From Lysobacteraceae bacterium PS02340 (lineage in GTDB: Bacteria; Pseudomonadota; Gammaproteobacteria; Xanthomonadales; Xanthomonadaceae), in contig JASCOC010000002.1 of assembly GCA_029959605.1 (NCBI GenBank), forward strand, positions 186,001-250,000: 64,000 nt of DNA. Direction: 5' to 3'. Below are positions 1 to 7,767 of this stretch, one piece after another. The notes beneath the pieces are model-generated. The model ran no database searches. It saw nothing but the letters and a program-made list of their open reading frames with translations, and was not told the origin of the DNA. A program made the translations under genes and the position numbers. The number at the start of each line of letters is the position of its first letter. Position 1 is the first letter of the stretch.

Positions 1-925
1 GCGGACCGCGTCCGATCAGGCCGGTCAGCGCCATGGTGTTGAGCGTACGGCCTTCGACCGCTGCCAGCGATTCGGCGACGAGTTCCGGGTGGCAGACGAG
101 GACGACGTCGCAACCGGCATCGAGATGCGCATCGACGCGCGACTTGATGCCGCCTGCGGAGAACGCCGCGGCCATGCCGATGTCGTCGGAAAACACCACG
201 CCACGGAAGCCCATCTGCTCGCGCAGGATCGTGTTGATCCACAGCGGCGAATAGCCGGCCGGCTCGGGCGCGACCTGCGGGTAGACCACGTGCGCGAGCA
301 TCACCGCGTCGGCGCCGGCATCGATACCGGCCACGAACGGCACAAGATCGTGCGCGCGGATCGCGTCGAGACTGCGGTCGTCGACCGCGTCGTCGAAATG
401 CGTGTCCTCGCGCACCGAGCCATGACCCGGGAAGTGCTTGAGCGTCGCGGCCATGCCGGCTTCGTGCATGCCTTCGACATAGGCGCGCGTGAGCGCGGCG
501 ACGATTCGCGGATCTTCGGAGAACGACCGATCGCCGATCGCGAGATTGCCATGACCGACGTCGACCACCGGCGCGAAGCTCAGGTCGACTCCACTGGCGC
601 GCACTTCCTGCGCCATCAGGCGCGCATGCGCACGCGAGGCTGCCATCGCGGCATCGGGATCGGCGAGGTACTGCGCACCGAAACCGGCCAGTGACGGCAG
701 TTCCGAATAGCCGTCCTGGAAGCGCTGCACGCGGCCGCCTTCCTGGTCCACGCAGACCAGCTGCGGACGCGGCGCGGCGGCACGGATCGCGGCGGACAGC
801 TCGGCGATCTGCGCGCGCGAGGCGAAGTTGCGCTTGAACAGGATCACGCCGGCGCAGGCATCGTGCTGCAGCCAGTCGCGTTCCTGTGCGGTAAGTTCGG
901 TGCCGGCGACGCCGATCACGAGCAT
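1..925 (-). CDS. nagZ: Beta-N-acetylhexosaminidase NagZ, 3' end cut by window edge
   Basis: Cytoplasmic family-3 glycoside hydrolase that removes GlcNAc from 1,6-anhydro-muropeptides during peptidoglycan recycling. The reading frame opens with MLVIGVAGTEL and stays open to base 2, giving about 308 residues without a stop, so the C-terminus is outside the window. It carries VCVDQEGGRVQRF near residue 58, the substrate and catalytic loop KHFPGHG with the NagZ-type histidine, and FSDDIGM, which contains the nucleophile aspartate. The ATG at 925 is chosen because GGAG lies 9 nt upstream. An in-frame ATG at 940 (MEKSAMLVIG) has no ribosome-binding site. Nothing looks degraded. NagZ links cell-wall turnover to AmpR/AmpC control in relatives, but neither gene is visible here. 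Confidence 0.93.
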   Translation of the reverse strand, partial: MLVIGVAGTELTAQERDWLQHDACAGVILFKRNFASRAQIAELSAAIRAAAPRPQLVCVDQEGGRVQRFQDGYSELPSLAGFGAQYLADPDAAMAASRAHARLMAQEVRASGVDLSFAPVVDVGHGNLAIGDRSFSEDPRIVAALTRAYVEGMHEAGMAATLKHFPGHGSVREDTHFDDAVDDRSLDAIRAHDLVPFVAGIDAGADAVMLAHVVYPQVAPEPAGYSPLWINTILREQMGFRGVVFSDDIGMAAAFSAGGIKSRVDAHLDAGCDVVLVCHPELVAESLAAVEGRTLNTMALTGLIGRGP

Positions 926-1013
926 TGCGGACTTCTCCATCGAACACGCCCCATGGCGCGGACGGGCATTGTCGCAGATGCGGACGCGCGTGCCGTCAGG
1001 CGACGCGGCGTGT

Positions 1014-1184
1014 TCAGTCGCAGCCCGACGGACCGCAGGCCGGCGCGGACGCAGACGTCAGTGCAGCGCTGCCCAGCGCCTGGCGCACGGCATCGGCCAT
1101 CGCGTCGGGGAGTTGCGCGCCCTGCACCGCCAACCGCCCGTCGATGACGCAGGTCGGCATTGCGCGGATACGGGCGAAGACCTC
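1014..1184 (-). pseudogene. C-terminal remnant of a DsbA-family (FrnE-like) oxidoreductase
   Basis: Directly after the stop codon of the CYTH gene the minus strand reads VFARIRAMPTCVIDGRLAVQ, then GAQ, an alpha-helical tail and the ending ACGPSGCD before a TGA at 1014. This matches the conserved C-terminal block of the FrnE/YwbO branch of DsbA-like thioredoxin-fold proteins (cis-proline strand followed by an IDGR.AV.GAQ stretch). The upstream two-thirds, including the CxxC or SxxC active site, is missing because that space is occupied by the CYTH coding region. An internal ATG at 1160 could start a 48-residue peptide, but no convincing ribosome-binding site precedes it. I read it as a leftover from a deletion that joined the CYTH gene to the tail of an old neighbour. 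Confidence 0.6.
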
Positions 1185-1686
1185 AGCCGCGTTCCGCCGC
1201 GTCCCAGTGCGAGAACGGCCGCGCGGCGAGCGCGAGATTGAAGTAGCGCCGATGTGCGGTGACCTCGGCGCCGAGCCAGTCGGGATGCGCGAAGATTTCG
1301 TCGGCGGCGCCCAGTTCGATCTCGGCGACCACGAGGCCGGCGTTGTCGCCGAGGAACTCGTCGACTTCCCACAGATGCGCGCCATGACGCACGAGGTGCC
1401 GGCGCTTCTCGACCAGACCGCCGACGCACAGCTTCAGCAACGCATGCGCGTCGTCGACCGGCAATGGCAGCTCGAACTCCTGCCGCGTGGTGCCGGTCTC
1501 GCGCGACTTGATGTTGAGGAACGCGACATCGCCCTCGATCCGCACGCGGACCGACGCGTTCTGCGCGCCGCTGGCGATCGACGCGGCGTCGTTGAGATAG
1601 CCCTGCGCCATCGGCACGACCGCGTGCGCGGCCGCGCGCCAGGCGTCGGTCGTGACGAGGAACTTGCGCTCGATCTCGATGCCCAT
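1183..1686 (-). CDS. CYTH-domain protein (probable inorganic triphosphatase)
   Basis: A 167-residue single-domain CYTH (triphosphate tunnel) protein. It begins MGIEIERKFLV, which contains the ExExK signature that lines the tunnel and binds metal. Further basic and acidic strand motifs follow: VRVRI near residue 47, NIKSRETGTTRQEFE near 60-75, LVEKRRHLVR near 95-105, WEVDEFLG near 110 and VAEIELG near 125. Small bacterial CYTH proteins of this kind, such as the CYTH half of E. coli YgiF and NeuTTM, hydrolyse tripolyphosphate. A metal-dependent triphosphatase is therefore likely, but the substrate is inferred. The start lies 7 bp after the rlmD stop, so it is probably co-transcribed with rlmD. 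Confidence 0.85.
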   Translation of the reverse strand: MGIEIERKFLVTTDAWRAAAHAVVPMAQGYLNDAASIASGAQNASVRVRIEGDVAFLNIKSRETGTTRQEFELPLPVDDAHALLKLCVGGLVEKRRHLVRHGAHLWEVDEFLGDNAGLVVAEIELGAADEIFAHPDWLGAEVTAHRRYFNLALAARPFSHWDAAERG

Positions 1687-1693
1687 GCGGTAC

Positions 1694-3031
1694 TCAGCGC
1701 TTCTCGAACAGGGCGATGGATTCGACGTGCGCGGTCTGCGGGAACATGTCCATGACCCCGGCATCGGCCAGCGTCCAGCCGCGTTCGTTGACCAGATAAC
1801 CCGCATCACGCGCCAGCGATGCCGGATGGCAGCTGACGTAGACGATGCGCTTGAAGCGCTCCAACGGCAGCTGGCGCAGCACGTCGATCGCGCCCGACCG
1901 CGGCGGATCGAGCAGCAGCTTGTCGAACCCCTGGCGCATCCACGACGTGCTGCGCTGGTCCTGGGTGAGATCGGCCGCGTGGAACTGCGCGTTCGCCAGC
2001 CCGTTGTGGGCCGCGTTCTCCCTGGCCCGCGCCACCAGCCCGGCCTCGCCTTCCACGCCGACCACCTCGCGCACGCGGCGCGCCAGCGGCAGGGTGAAAT
2101 TGCCGAGTCCACAGAACAGATCGAGCACGCGGTCGTCCGGCTGCACGTCGAGCAGCTCGAGCGTGCGCGCGATCATCGTGCGGTTGAGCCCGGCATTGAC
2201 CTGGATGAAATCCAGCGGCCGGAACTTGAGTTCGATGTCCCAGTCTTCGAGCCGGAACGACAACGCCGGTGCCTCGGGCCACAGCGCATGCACACTGTCG
2301 TTGCCGCCGGGCTGCAGGAAGATCGCCATGCGGTGCTGCTGGCCGAACGCGAGCAGCGCAGCCGTGTCGGCATCGCTCAAGGGCTGCAGATGGCGGAACA
2401 CCAGCGCGATGCCGTCGAACTCGGGGCGGGGATCGCCGGCGATGAACTCGATCTGCGGCAAGGTGCTGCGCGCGTCCATGCCGTCGATCAGCTGTGCCAG
2501 CGCGGGGATGATCGCGGCGATCGGCGGGATGACCGTGTGGCATTCCTGCAACTCGGCGACGAAGCGCGGATCGCGCTCGCGGAAGCCCACCAGCGTCTTG
2601 TCCTTCTTCTCCACCCGCTTGACCGAGAACCGGCCCTTGCGGCGATAGCCCCAGGCGTGGTCGACGAGCGGCGCCATCCAGCGCTTGGGCGTGACGTGGC
2701 CGATGCGCTCGAAGTTCTCGCGCAGCACGCGGTCCTTGGCGATGATCTGCTGCTCGGCATCGAGATGCTGCAGCACGCAGCCGCCGCATGTGCCGAAATG
2801 CGGACAGCGCGGCGTGATCCGGTGTTCGGATGCGCGCAGCACCTCGAGCGTCACCGCCTCGTCGAAACTGCGCGAGCGCGCGAAGCGCTGGGCGACGACC
2901 TGCTCACCCGGCAGCGCGCCGGTGACGAACAGCGCCTTGCCATCCGGCAACCGCGCGACGCCGCGGCCGTCGTGGGTGAGGTTGAGGACATCGACCTCGA
3001 AGGGGGTCTGATCGAGACGTTTACGGGCCAC
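1694..3031 (-). CDS. rlmD: 23S rRNA (uracil-1939-C5)-methyltransferase RlmD
   Basis: S-adenosylmethionine-dependent RNA methyltransferase that makes m5U1939 in 23S rRNA. From the chosen GTG start it is 445 residues (E. coli 433). It has an N-terminal TRAM domain (about 8-60) and an iron-sulfur ligand set C76, C82, C85 (CPHFGTCGGC) with a probable fourth ligand C164. The SAM site LDLFCGLGNFTLPLA lies at 303-317 and LLLDPPRSGA near 373. The catalytic cysteine is C401 in YVSCHPASLARD. The start is uncertain. An in-frame ATG at 3064 would add 11 residues, but neither start has a clear ribosome-binding site. Homology to the family begins just after the GTG, so the shorter form is preferred. Confidence 0.94.
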   Translation of the reverse strand: MARKRLDQTPFEVDVLNLTHDGRGVARLPDGKALFVTGALPGEQVVAQRFARSRSFDEAVTLEVLRASEHRITPRCPHFGTCGGCVLQHLDAEQQIIAKDRVLRENFERIGHVTPKRWMAPLVDHAWGYRRKGRFSVKRVEKKDKTLVGFRERDPRFVAELQECHTVIPPIAAIIPALAQLIDGMDARSTLPQIEFIAGDPRPEFDGIALVFRHLQPLSDADTAALLAFGQQHRMAIFLQPGGNDSVHALWPEAPALSFRLEDWDIELKFRPLDFIQVNAGLNRTMIARTLELLDVQPDDRVLDLFCGLGNFTLPLARRVREVVGVEGEAGLVARARENAAHNGLANAQFHAADLTQDQRSTSWMRQGFDKLLLDPPRSGAIDVLRQLPLERFKRIVYVSCHPASLARDAGYLVNERGWTLADAGVMDMFPQTAHVESIALFEKR

Positions 3032-3106
3032 GTGGCAAAGGCTGCGGGCAGAAGGGCCGCACATTGTCGCAGAAGCGGCGCGCGGACTGCCCGGCCCGGA
3101 ATGCAG

Positions 3107-3130
3107 AAGGCCGCCCGCAGGCGGCCTTTT
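3107..3130 (-). terminator. Terminator-like hairpin after the ydbH/DUF1318 pair
   Basis: A perfect 9-bp stem (AAGGCCGCC at 3107-3115 pairing with 3120-3128) closes a CGCA loop. On the minus strand it follows the lipoprotein gene and is succeeded by TTCTG, a weak U tract. On the plus strand it is followed by four Ts. It lies between the lipoprotein stop and the rlmD start and probably separates the two units. Confidence 0.65.
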
Positions 3131-3149
3131 CACGCATCCTCGAAGCGCC

Positions 3150-3749
3150 TTACTTCTGCGTCCAGTTCCCACCCTGCTGGTACCACCAGCCGGCGCGCGC
3201 GCTCGAGATCCACTGGCGCGCGAACACGTCGCGGATCTGCGATTCCCACTCGGGATGCCCGTTCGCGACCGCGATCTCGCGGTACACCGCCTGGCGATCG
3301 CGGTTGTCGTCGGCGACGGCCGAGTTCACCGCGACGCGATCCTTGATCGGCAGCTGCGAGGCATCGCGCACGACGATCGAGCCGTTGCCGCCGAAGCCCA
3401 GCGCGCCGGAATCGAAATGCGGACGCAGCGTGCCGTTGAAGCGCTGCTCCATGCGCGTCTGGATCGCTTGGATCGCGGGCGTGCGGATGCTGATGTCGGG
3501 CGTCTGCGCCTGCGCGCTGCCGATGCCGATCAGCATCCAGGGATCGAACCGCGTCGAGGTCTGGGCCATGCCGCCGCCCGGCACCGCCGCGGGCGGTGTG
3601 TCGGTGGCGGGCGCCTGGTCGCCGATCACGTCCTCGACGAACTCGCGCGCCGCTTCCTTCGCTTCGGCGGCGGGAAAATACACATTGATCGTCACGCAGG
3701 CGGTCAACGCCAGTGCGGCCACGGCCGGCAAACCCATCCAACGCGCCAT
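3150..3749 (-). CDS. DUF1318 (YdbL-type) lipoprotein
   Basis: A 199-residue exported lipoprotein. The start ATG has AGGAG upstream at good spacing. The N-terminus is a short signal peptide with lipobox LTAC, giving a mature protein beginning CVTINVYFPAAEAKEAA. The C-terminal 90 residues (IQTRMEQRF through DVFARQWI) form the DUF1318 region also found in YdbL, and the protein ends in an aromatic GWWYQQGGNW stretch. In E. coli the operon is ydbH-ynbE-ydbL, where YdbH and the small lipoprotein YnbE build a bridge between the two membranes and YdbL modulates it. Here the gene follows the YdbH homologue by only 32 bp and no separate ynbE exists. The lipidated N-terminus may therefore supply the YnbE function. 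That last point is inference. Confidence 0.8.
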   Translation of the reverse strand: MARWMGLPAVAALALTACVTINVYFPAAEAKEAAREFVEDVIGDQAPATDTPPAAVPGGGMAQTSTRFDPWMLIGIGSAQAQTPDISIRTPAIQAIQTRMEQRFNGTLRPHFDSGALGFGGNGSIVVRDASQLPIKDRVAVNSAVADDNRDRQAVYREIAVANGHPEWESQIRDVFARQWISSARAGWWYQQGGNWTQK

Positions 3750-3781
3750 CGACACTCTCCTGTCAGAAATTCGAACGCCGG

Positions 3782-5809
3782 TCATTCGATCACCGGCGCG
3801 ACGTCACCGCCTGCGGCGGCTGCCAGGCGCTCGACGAGGGTGGGCCAATCGACGTCGCGATTGAATCCCACGACATCGAGCCGCGGCAGGCCGGCGCCTT
3901 CGACGATAGTAAAGGCGTTGCCCTCTGAACGCAGGCCACCCATCCGGCAGACCGCATTGCGCAGGCGGCACGAGATGCCGATGCCGCGATAGCCGAAGTC
4001 GTCGAACAGCGCGATCGCCCGGCCCTGCAACGTGGTCACGAACGAGGCGTCGCCAACGCTGGAGATGTCCTGCACCGCGCGCTGGCTGATGCGCTGGCGC
4101 ACGCCGCGCGCGGCCTCAGTGTGCAGTTCGGCATCGAAAGCGGTCGCGTTCCAGTCCACCAGACGCAGGCCGTCGATCCGCCCGTGGAGTCTGCCCTCGA
4201 TGCTGCCGAAGCCGAACACGCCGGTCAGCGCGTGCAGATCGAGCGCCGACAACGCGAGATCGCCGGTGACCGTCGGCAGCACGCCGAACGGCCGCTCGAT
4301 CGCCAGTGACGACACGTCGATACGACCGTCGAACAGCTCCATCGACAGGCCGCCATCGAAATCGATGCGGTTGTCGGCATAGCGCACCGTCGGAATGCGA
4401 CCGGCGAGCGTGCCTTCGAATGCCGGCCAGTCGAGCGATTTCGCGAGCACGCCGATGTCGAGCGCATCGAGGCGCAATTCGGTCTGCATCCGCAGCCCGG
4501 CCTCGTCCGCGGGTGGCTGCAGCTGCAGCGATTCGAAGCCGATCTCGCCACCGAGGAACGAGAACGCGACCGGCTCGCGCAGGCGCAACAAGCCGGCGCC
4601 GCTTTCCAGACTCCACGCCGCCGCATCGAAGGGCATGCCGTACAGCGCACCCCCGCGCCAGGCGAATGCGCTGCGCACGGGGTCCGACGCCGAATAGCGC
4701 ACCGCGCCGTCCAGCCGGTCGAGCCGGAAGCGGCCGCCGGCGTCGCCGATGTCGAGACGGCGCAATGCGACATCGGCCTTGCGCAGCGTCGTGCCCTCGA
4801 GTTCGAGCCCGGCACGGAAGCCGCCCGACAGCGACAGACCCGGCACGCCGGCCGGGCCCAGCCAACCGGACAGATAGCGGGCCGGCAGCGCGGTGGCGTC
4901 GTCGCTGGCCAGCGTGAGCGCGAGTGCACCGATGCCGAAGTCGGGCGTCAGGCGCGCGTGGCCGTCGACGCGCAAGGCGTCGCCGTCGCGCCACTGCAAA
5001 CGCGGCAGCGCCCAGTCGCCTTCGCCGACGCGGGTCATGTCGACGCCGATGCCGACCGGCGTTTCCGGCAACGACACATAGGCGTTGCCGAAAAGCAGCT
5101 CGCCGCCGCGCAGGCCCCCATCGACGCGCGCCTGCAAGGCGTCGTCCGGCAACGTCAGGCGTATCTCGAGATCGCCATCGACATCGCCGGCGGCGATGCT
5201 GCCGTCGTCGGTCTCCAGTGCCAGCCCGGCGATCGCGAGATCGGCGTCCACGCGCATCGGTCGATCGGCCGGTGCCGTGATCCGGACGTCGCCATCCAGC
5301 GTGCCCCCGGTCAACCGCGCCGACGCCCAGCCCGCGCGGATCAGCGCTTCGACCCAGGAGGCGGGTACGCGTCGCAGATCGATCCGGGTGGCGTCGGGCG
5401 CGGCCGCGTTACGCGACAGGCCGACACGCGCGTTGCCGCCCGTCAGCGTGGCCGTCGTGGTAGCCCCGTCCAGCACCAGAGACAGCTGCAAGGGCGCGCC
5501 CTGCCCGGCGCGCAGCGGGCCTTCGCAGCGCCAGCGCGTGTCGTCGCCCACGGTCTCGCGGCGCAACGGGCAGCGCCAGTCGAGCGCCTCGAAACGCCAG
5601 CCCAGTGCGCCGGCGTCGATATCGCCGGCCCGCAGACGCAGCTGTCCCTCCGGCGCCTCGGCCGGCCAGTCCAGCGTCAGGCGGACATCGCGCAGTGTCG
5701 CGCCGGCCGCCTCGACCTTCGAAATCCGGGCCTGGATCGACTGCGCCTGCACCGCGATCGGCACACAGGCGAGAAACAGGGGTAGGATCGACAGGACGGG
5801 ACGCGGCAT
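3782..5809 (-). CDS. ydbH: YdbH-family AsmA-like intermembrane lipid-homeostasis protein
   Basis: A 675-residue protein with an N-terminal signal sequence or anchor (MPRPVLSILPLFLACVPIAV). It is followed by repeated beta-strand-rich segments typical of AsmA/YdbH-like proteins and of the dicarboxylate-uptake-like DUF3971 region. The stretch MELFDGRIDVSSL near 540 and the segment after it, with ALSALDLHALTGVFGFGSIEGRLHG broken across 575-600, match the C-terminal conserved part of YdbH. E. coli YdbH is longer (879 residues). The role in phospholipid transport between inner and outer membrane is known for the family and inferred here from neighbourhood with the DUF1318 lipoprotein. The ATG at 5809 has no ribosome-binding site, but a TATCCT box sits 6 nt upstream, compatible with a leaderless transcript. 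The long upstream extension of this frame overlaps the divergent receiver gene and is rejected. Confidence 0.8.
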   Translation of the reverse strand: MPRPVLSILPLFLACVPIAVQAQSIQARISKVEAAGATLRDVRLTLDWPAEAPEGQLRLRAGDIDAGALGWRFEALDWRCPLRRETVGDDTRWRCEGPLRAGQGAPLQLSLVLDGATTTATLTGGNARVGLSRNAAAPDATRIDLRRVPASWVEALIRAGWASARLTGGTLDGDVRITAPADRPMRVDADLAIAGLALETDDGSIAAGDVDGDLEIRLTLPDDALQARVDGGLRGGELLFGNAYVSLPETPVGIGVDMTRVGEGDWALPRLQWRDGDALRVDGHARLTPDFGIGALALTLASDDATALPARYLSGWLGPAGVPGLSLSGGFRAGLELEGTTLRKADVALRRLDIGDAGGRFRLDRLDGAVRYSASDPVRSAFAWRGGALYGMPFDAAAWSLESGAGLLRLREPVAFSFLGGEIGFESLQLQPPADEAGLRMQTELRLDALDIGVLAKSLDWPAFEGTLAGRIPTVRYADNRIDFDGGLSMELFDGRIDVSSLAIERPFGVLPTVTGDLALSALDLHALTGVFGFGSIEGRLHGRIDGLRLVDWNATAFDAELHTEAARGVRQRISQRAVQDISSVGDASFVTTLQGRAIALFDDFGYRGIGISCRLRNAVCRMGGLRSEGNAFTIVEGAGLPRLDVVGFNRDVDWPTLVERLAAAAGGDVAPVIE

Positions 5810-5815
5810 CGCCGC

Positions 5816-5821
5816 AGGATA
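5816..5821 (-). promoter_or_regulatory. Minus-10-like box placed for a leaderless ydbH transcript
   Basis: TATCCT on the minus strand ends 6 nt before the ydbH ATG. No Shine-Dalgarno precedes that ATG. The spacing would place the transcription start on the start codon itself. No good minus-35 was found. Confidence 0.4.
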
Positions 5822-5841
5822 CCCGCGACATCGAGGACGCG

Positions 5842-6582
5842 ATGAATCGATTGCTGCTGGTCGAGGACGACCCCACAAGCCGCAGTTTCCTGCAAGCCGC
5901 GAGTGCTGCACTGCCTGCCGAGGTCGACATTGCCGACTCGGTGGAAGCGGCTTACGCACTGGCCACTGTGAACGCATACGACGCCTGGCTGATCGACGCC
6001 AACCTGCCCGATGGCACCGGCAGCGCCCTGCTCGCCCGCCTGCGTGCGGACGGCCGGACGACGCCGGCGATCGCCCACACCGCCGCGCGCGAACGCCGCG
6101 AACTCGACGCCTTGCGCGCCCAAGGGTTCGCGATCGCGGTCAGCAAGCCGGTGGCCGCCGACGCGTGGCTGGGCGCGATCCGTCGGGTCCTGGTCCGGCG
6201 CGGAGGCGCGCGGCCTGCCCCGCCCCTGATGCCGTTGCCCGACGCGCGGCGCAGTGGCGAGGCGCCGCTGTGGAATGGAGAGACCGCACTGGCCGCGGTG
6301 GGCGGCGACAGCCGCAACGTGCGCGGCCTGCGCGAACTGTTCGTCGGTGAACTCGACGGCACCCGCGCACGGATCGCAGCGGCGGCCACGGCGGGCGACG
6401 CGCATGCGATCCGCAACGACCTGCATCGCCTGCGCGCGGGCTGCGGCTTCGTCGGCGCCGAGCGCCTCGGACTGGCGGCGCGGACGCTGCACGTCGATCC
6501 GACCTCGACGAGCGCGCTGCAGAGTTTCCTCGACGCACTCGACGCCACCCGCACGAGCGCGAACGCGCTGGCGAACGCCTGA
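5842..6582 (+). CDS. Receiver plus HPt protein (orphan phosphorelay shuttle)
   Basis: A 246-residue cytoplasmic two-component protein. Residues 1-118 are a CheY-like receiver with the acidic pair in VEDD (8-10), phosphoacceptor D52 (WLIDANLPDG), switch threonine T80 and lysine K102 (SKPV). Residues 145-240 resemble an HPt four-helix domain, with a candidate phosphohistidine H195 in DLHRLRAGCGFVGAERLG, close to the HxLKGxxxxxG pattern. There is no DNA-binding, GGDEF or other output domain, so it should pass phosphate between partners. No kinase lies nearby. GAGGA is 4 nt upstream of the ATG. It is divergent from ydbH and convergent with recO. Confidence 0.82.
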   Translation: MNRLLLVEDDPTSRSFLQAASAALPAEVDIADSVEAAYALATVNAYDAWLIDANLPDGTGSALLARLRADGRTTPAIAHTAARERRELDALRAQGFAIAVSKPVAADAWLGAIRRVLVRRGGARPAPPLMPLPDARRSGEAPLWNGETALAAVGGDSRNVRGLRELFVGELDGTRARIAAAATAGDAHAIRNDLHRLRAGCGFVGAERLGLAARTLHVDPTSTSALQSFLDALDATRTSANALANA

Positions 6583-6584
6583 AG

Positions 6585-7301
6585 TCAGCGCCGCGACAGG
6601 TTCGCGGCCAGTTCCCAAGATTTCAGACCACGCGCGCCGAGGTGATGCGACAGCACCGCCCGCAACGCGCGCCGCAGACTGGCCATGTCGGCCGCTTCCG
6701 GGGCGATGTCGGCTGCCAGCGCCAGCAAGGCATGTCCGGTGGCCGCGGCACTGCGATCCGCCGCCCCGCCGTCGCGCTGCAGACGACGCGGACCATGTTC
6801 GGGATCGAGTCGATACCGCGCCGCCGGTTCGATCTCGTGGCCGTCGCCGTCGGTATCGAAGGCGAAACCCAGACCGATCGCGTCGAGCAGATCGCGCTCG
6901 AACCGGCGCAGCGTCCACGCCAGTCCGTCGAGCGCCAGCCGCTGTCGCACATCCGCGAATGCTTCGTAGAGTTCGGGCGCGGGATCCTGTCGCGGTGCGA
7001 GCCGCAGCACCAGTTCGTTGATGTAGAAGCCGGCGAGCATGGCATCGCCGGTGAGCCGGGGCGCGGCATCGAGCGATTCCGCCGACCGCAGCTGGGCGAG
7101 TTCCCCGCGCAGCACCGCGGTCAAACGGATGTGCTGCAGCGGCTGCAGCGCGGCGCGGAGCACATGCTTCTTCGGTCCCTGTACGCCACGTGCGACCAGG
7201 CCCAGACGGCCGTGATCCAGGGTCAGCACTTCGACCAGCAGACTGGTTTCGCGCCAGGGCCGCGCATGCAGCACGAACGCGGGCTGGTCCTCGATGTGCA
7301 C
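6585..7301 (-). CDS. recO: DNA repair protein RecO
   Basis: Recombination mediator that works with RecF and RecR to load RecA on gapped DNA and to anneal SSB-coated strands. It has 238 residues. The N-terminal OB-fold begins [20 protein letters not shown], with a conserved [11 protein letters not shown] segment near 35-45, followed by the helical C-terminal domain ([20 protein letters not shown] near 95-115). The start is GTG, 16 bp after the stop of the GFA gene. RecO usually follows era directly; here a foreign-looking small gene intervenes. It converges with the receiver-HPt gene with only 2 bp between stops. Confidence 0.93.
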   Translation of the reverse strand: MHIEDQPAFVLHARPWRETSLLVEVLTLDHGRLGLVARGVQGPKKHVLRAALQPLQHIRLTAVLRGELAQLRSAESLDAAPRLTGDAMLAGFYINELVLRLAPRQDPAPELYEAFADVRQRLALDGLAWTLRRFERDLLDAIGLGFAFDTDGDGHEIEPAARYRLDPEHGPRRLQRDGGAADRSAAATGHALLALAADIAPEAADMASLRRALRAVLSHHLGARGLKSWELAANLSRR

Positions 7302-7316
7302 GGTCGGCCCGCGGCG

Positions 7317-7754
7317 TCAGCCGGCACCGATCCGGGCCAGGAACGCCTCGCCGGTCAACTGCTCGTCCGAGCCTGTCAGCGCATACCAGTGGGGTTTGGC
7401 GTCGATGAAGATTTCGGCTTCGAACCGCGCACCGGGAATCGCATCGAACAGACCGGCGGCCACGAAGTGCTGGCCGTCGCCGGTGCTCAGAAAGAACAGG
7501 CTGCTGCCGCAGGCGCTGCAGAACGCGCGCTCGGCCCAGTCCGACGATGCGAACCGGCGCACCAGCGCTTCGCCGGTTTCGATGCGCACATCGTCGCCGG
7601 CCTGCAGCACCATCGCGGGACCGCCGTGCCAGCGACGGCACGCGCCGCAGTGGCAGGCGTGCACGGCGTGCGTCGTCGCCGGCACGCTGAGCGTGACGCC
7701 GCCGCACAGGCAGTGCCCGTGCAGACGGTCGGCGCTGTCGATGGATCCGCTCAT
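7317..7754 (-). CDS. GFA-family zinc-binding protein (formaldehyde-activating enzyme-like)
   Basis: A 145-residue member of the GFA / CENP-V family (PF04828 type). The zinc ligands are in the family pattern: HCLCGGV near residue 15, CHCGACRR near 35 and CSACGSSL near 80. The founding member was described as accelerating glutathione-formaldehyde adduct formation, but most members have no proven substrate, so function is left open. AGGAG stands upstream of the ATG and lies inside the end of era. The ATG itself is 13 bp beyond the era stop. Position between era and recO suggests co-transcription with the ribosome-biogenesis block without implying a shared job. Confidence 0.85.
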   Translation of the reverse strand: MSGSIDSADRLHGHCLCGGVTLSVPATTHAVHACHCGACRRWHGGPAMVLQAGDDVRIETGEALVRRFASSDWAERAFCSACGSSLFFLSTGDGQHFVAAGLFDAIPGARFEAEIFIDAKPHWYALTGSDEQLTGEAFLARIGAG

Positions 7755-7767
7755 GCGCGCGCCTCTC

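Noticed and set aside
1014-1385. A 123-residue minus-strand frame as a full gene
   Set aside because: Its first two-thirds is the CYTH gene read in another frame. Only the C-terminal part is meaningful, and it is given as a gene remnant.
1652-3346. A 564-codon plus-strand frame opposite rlmD
   Set aside because: Shadow of rlmD, whose Fe-S and catalytic motifs are intact.
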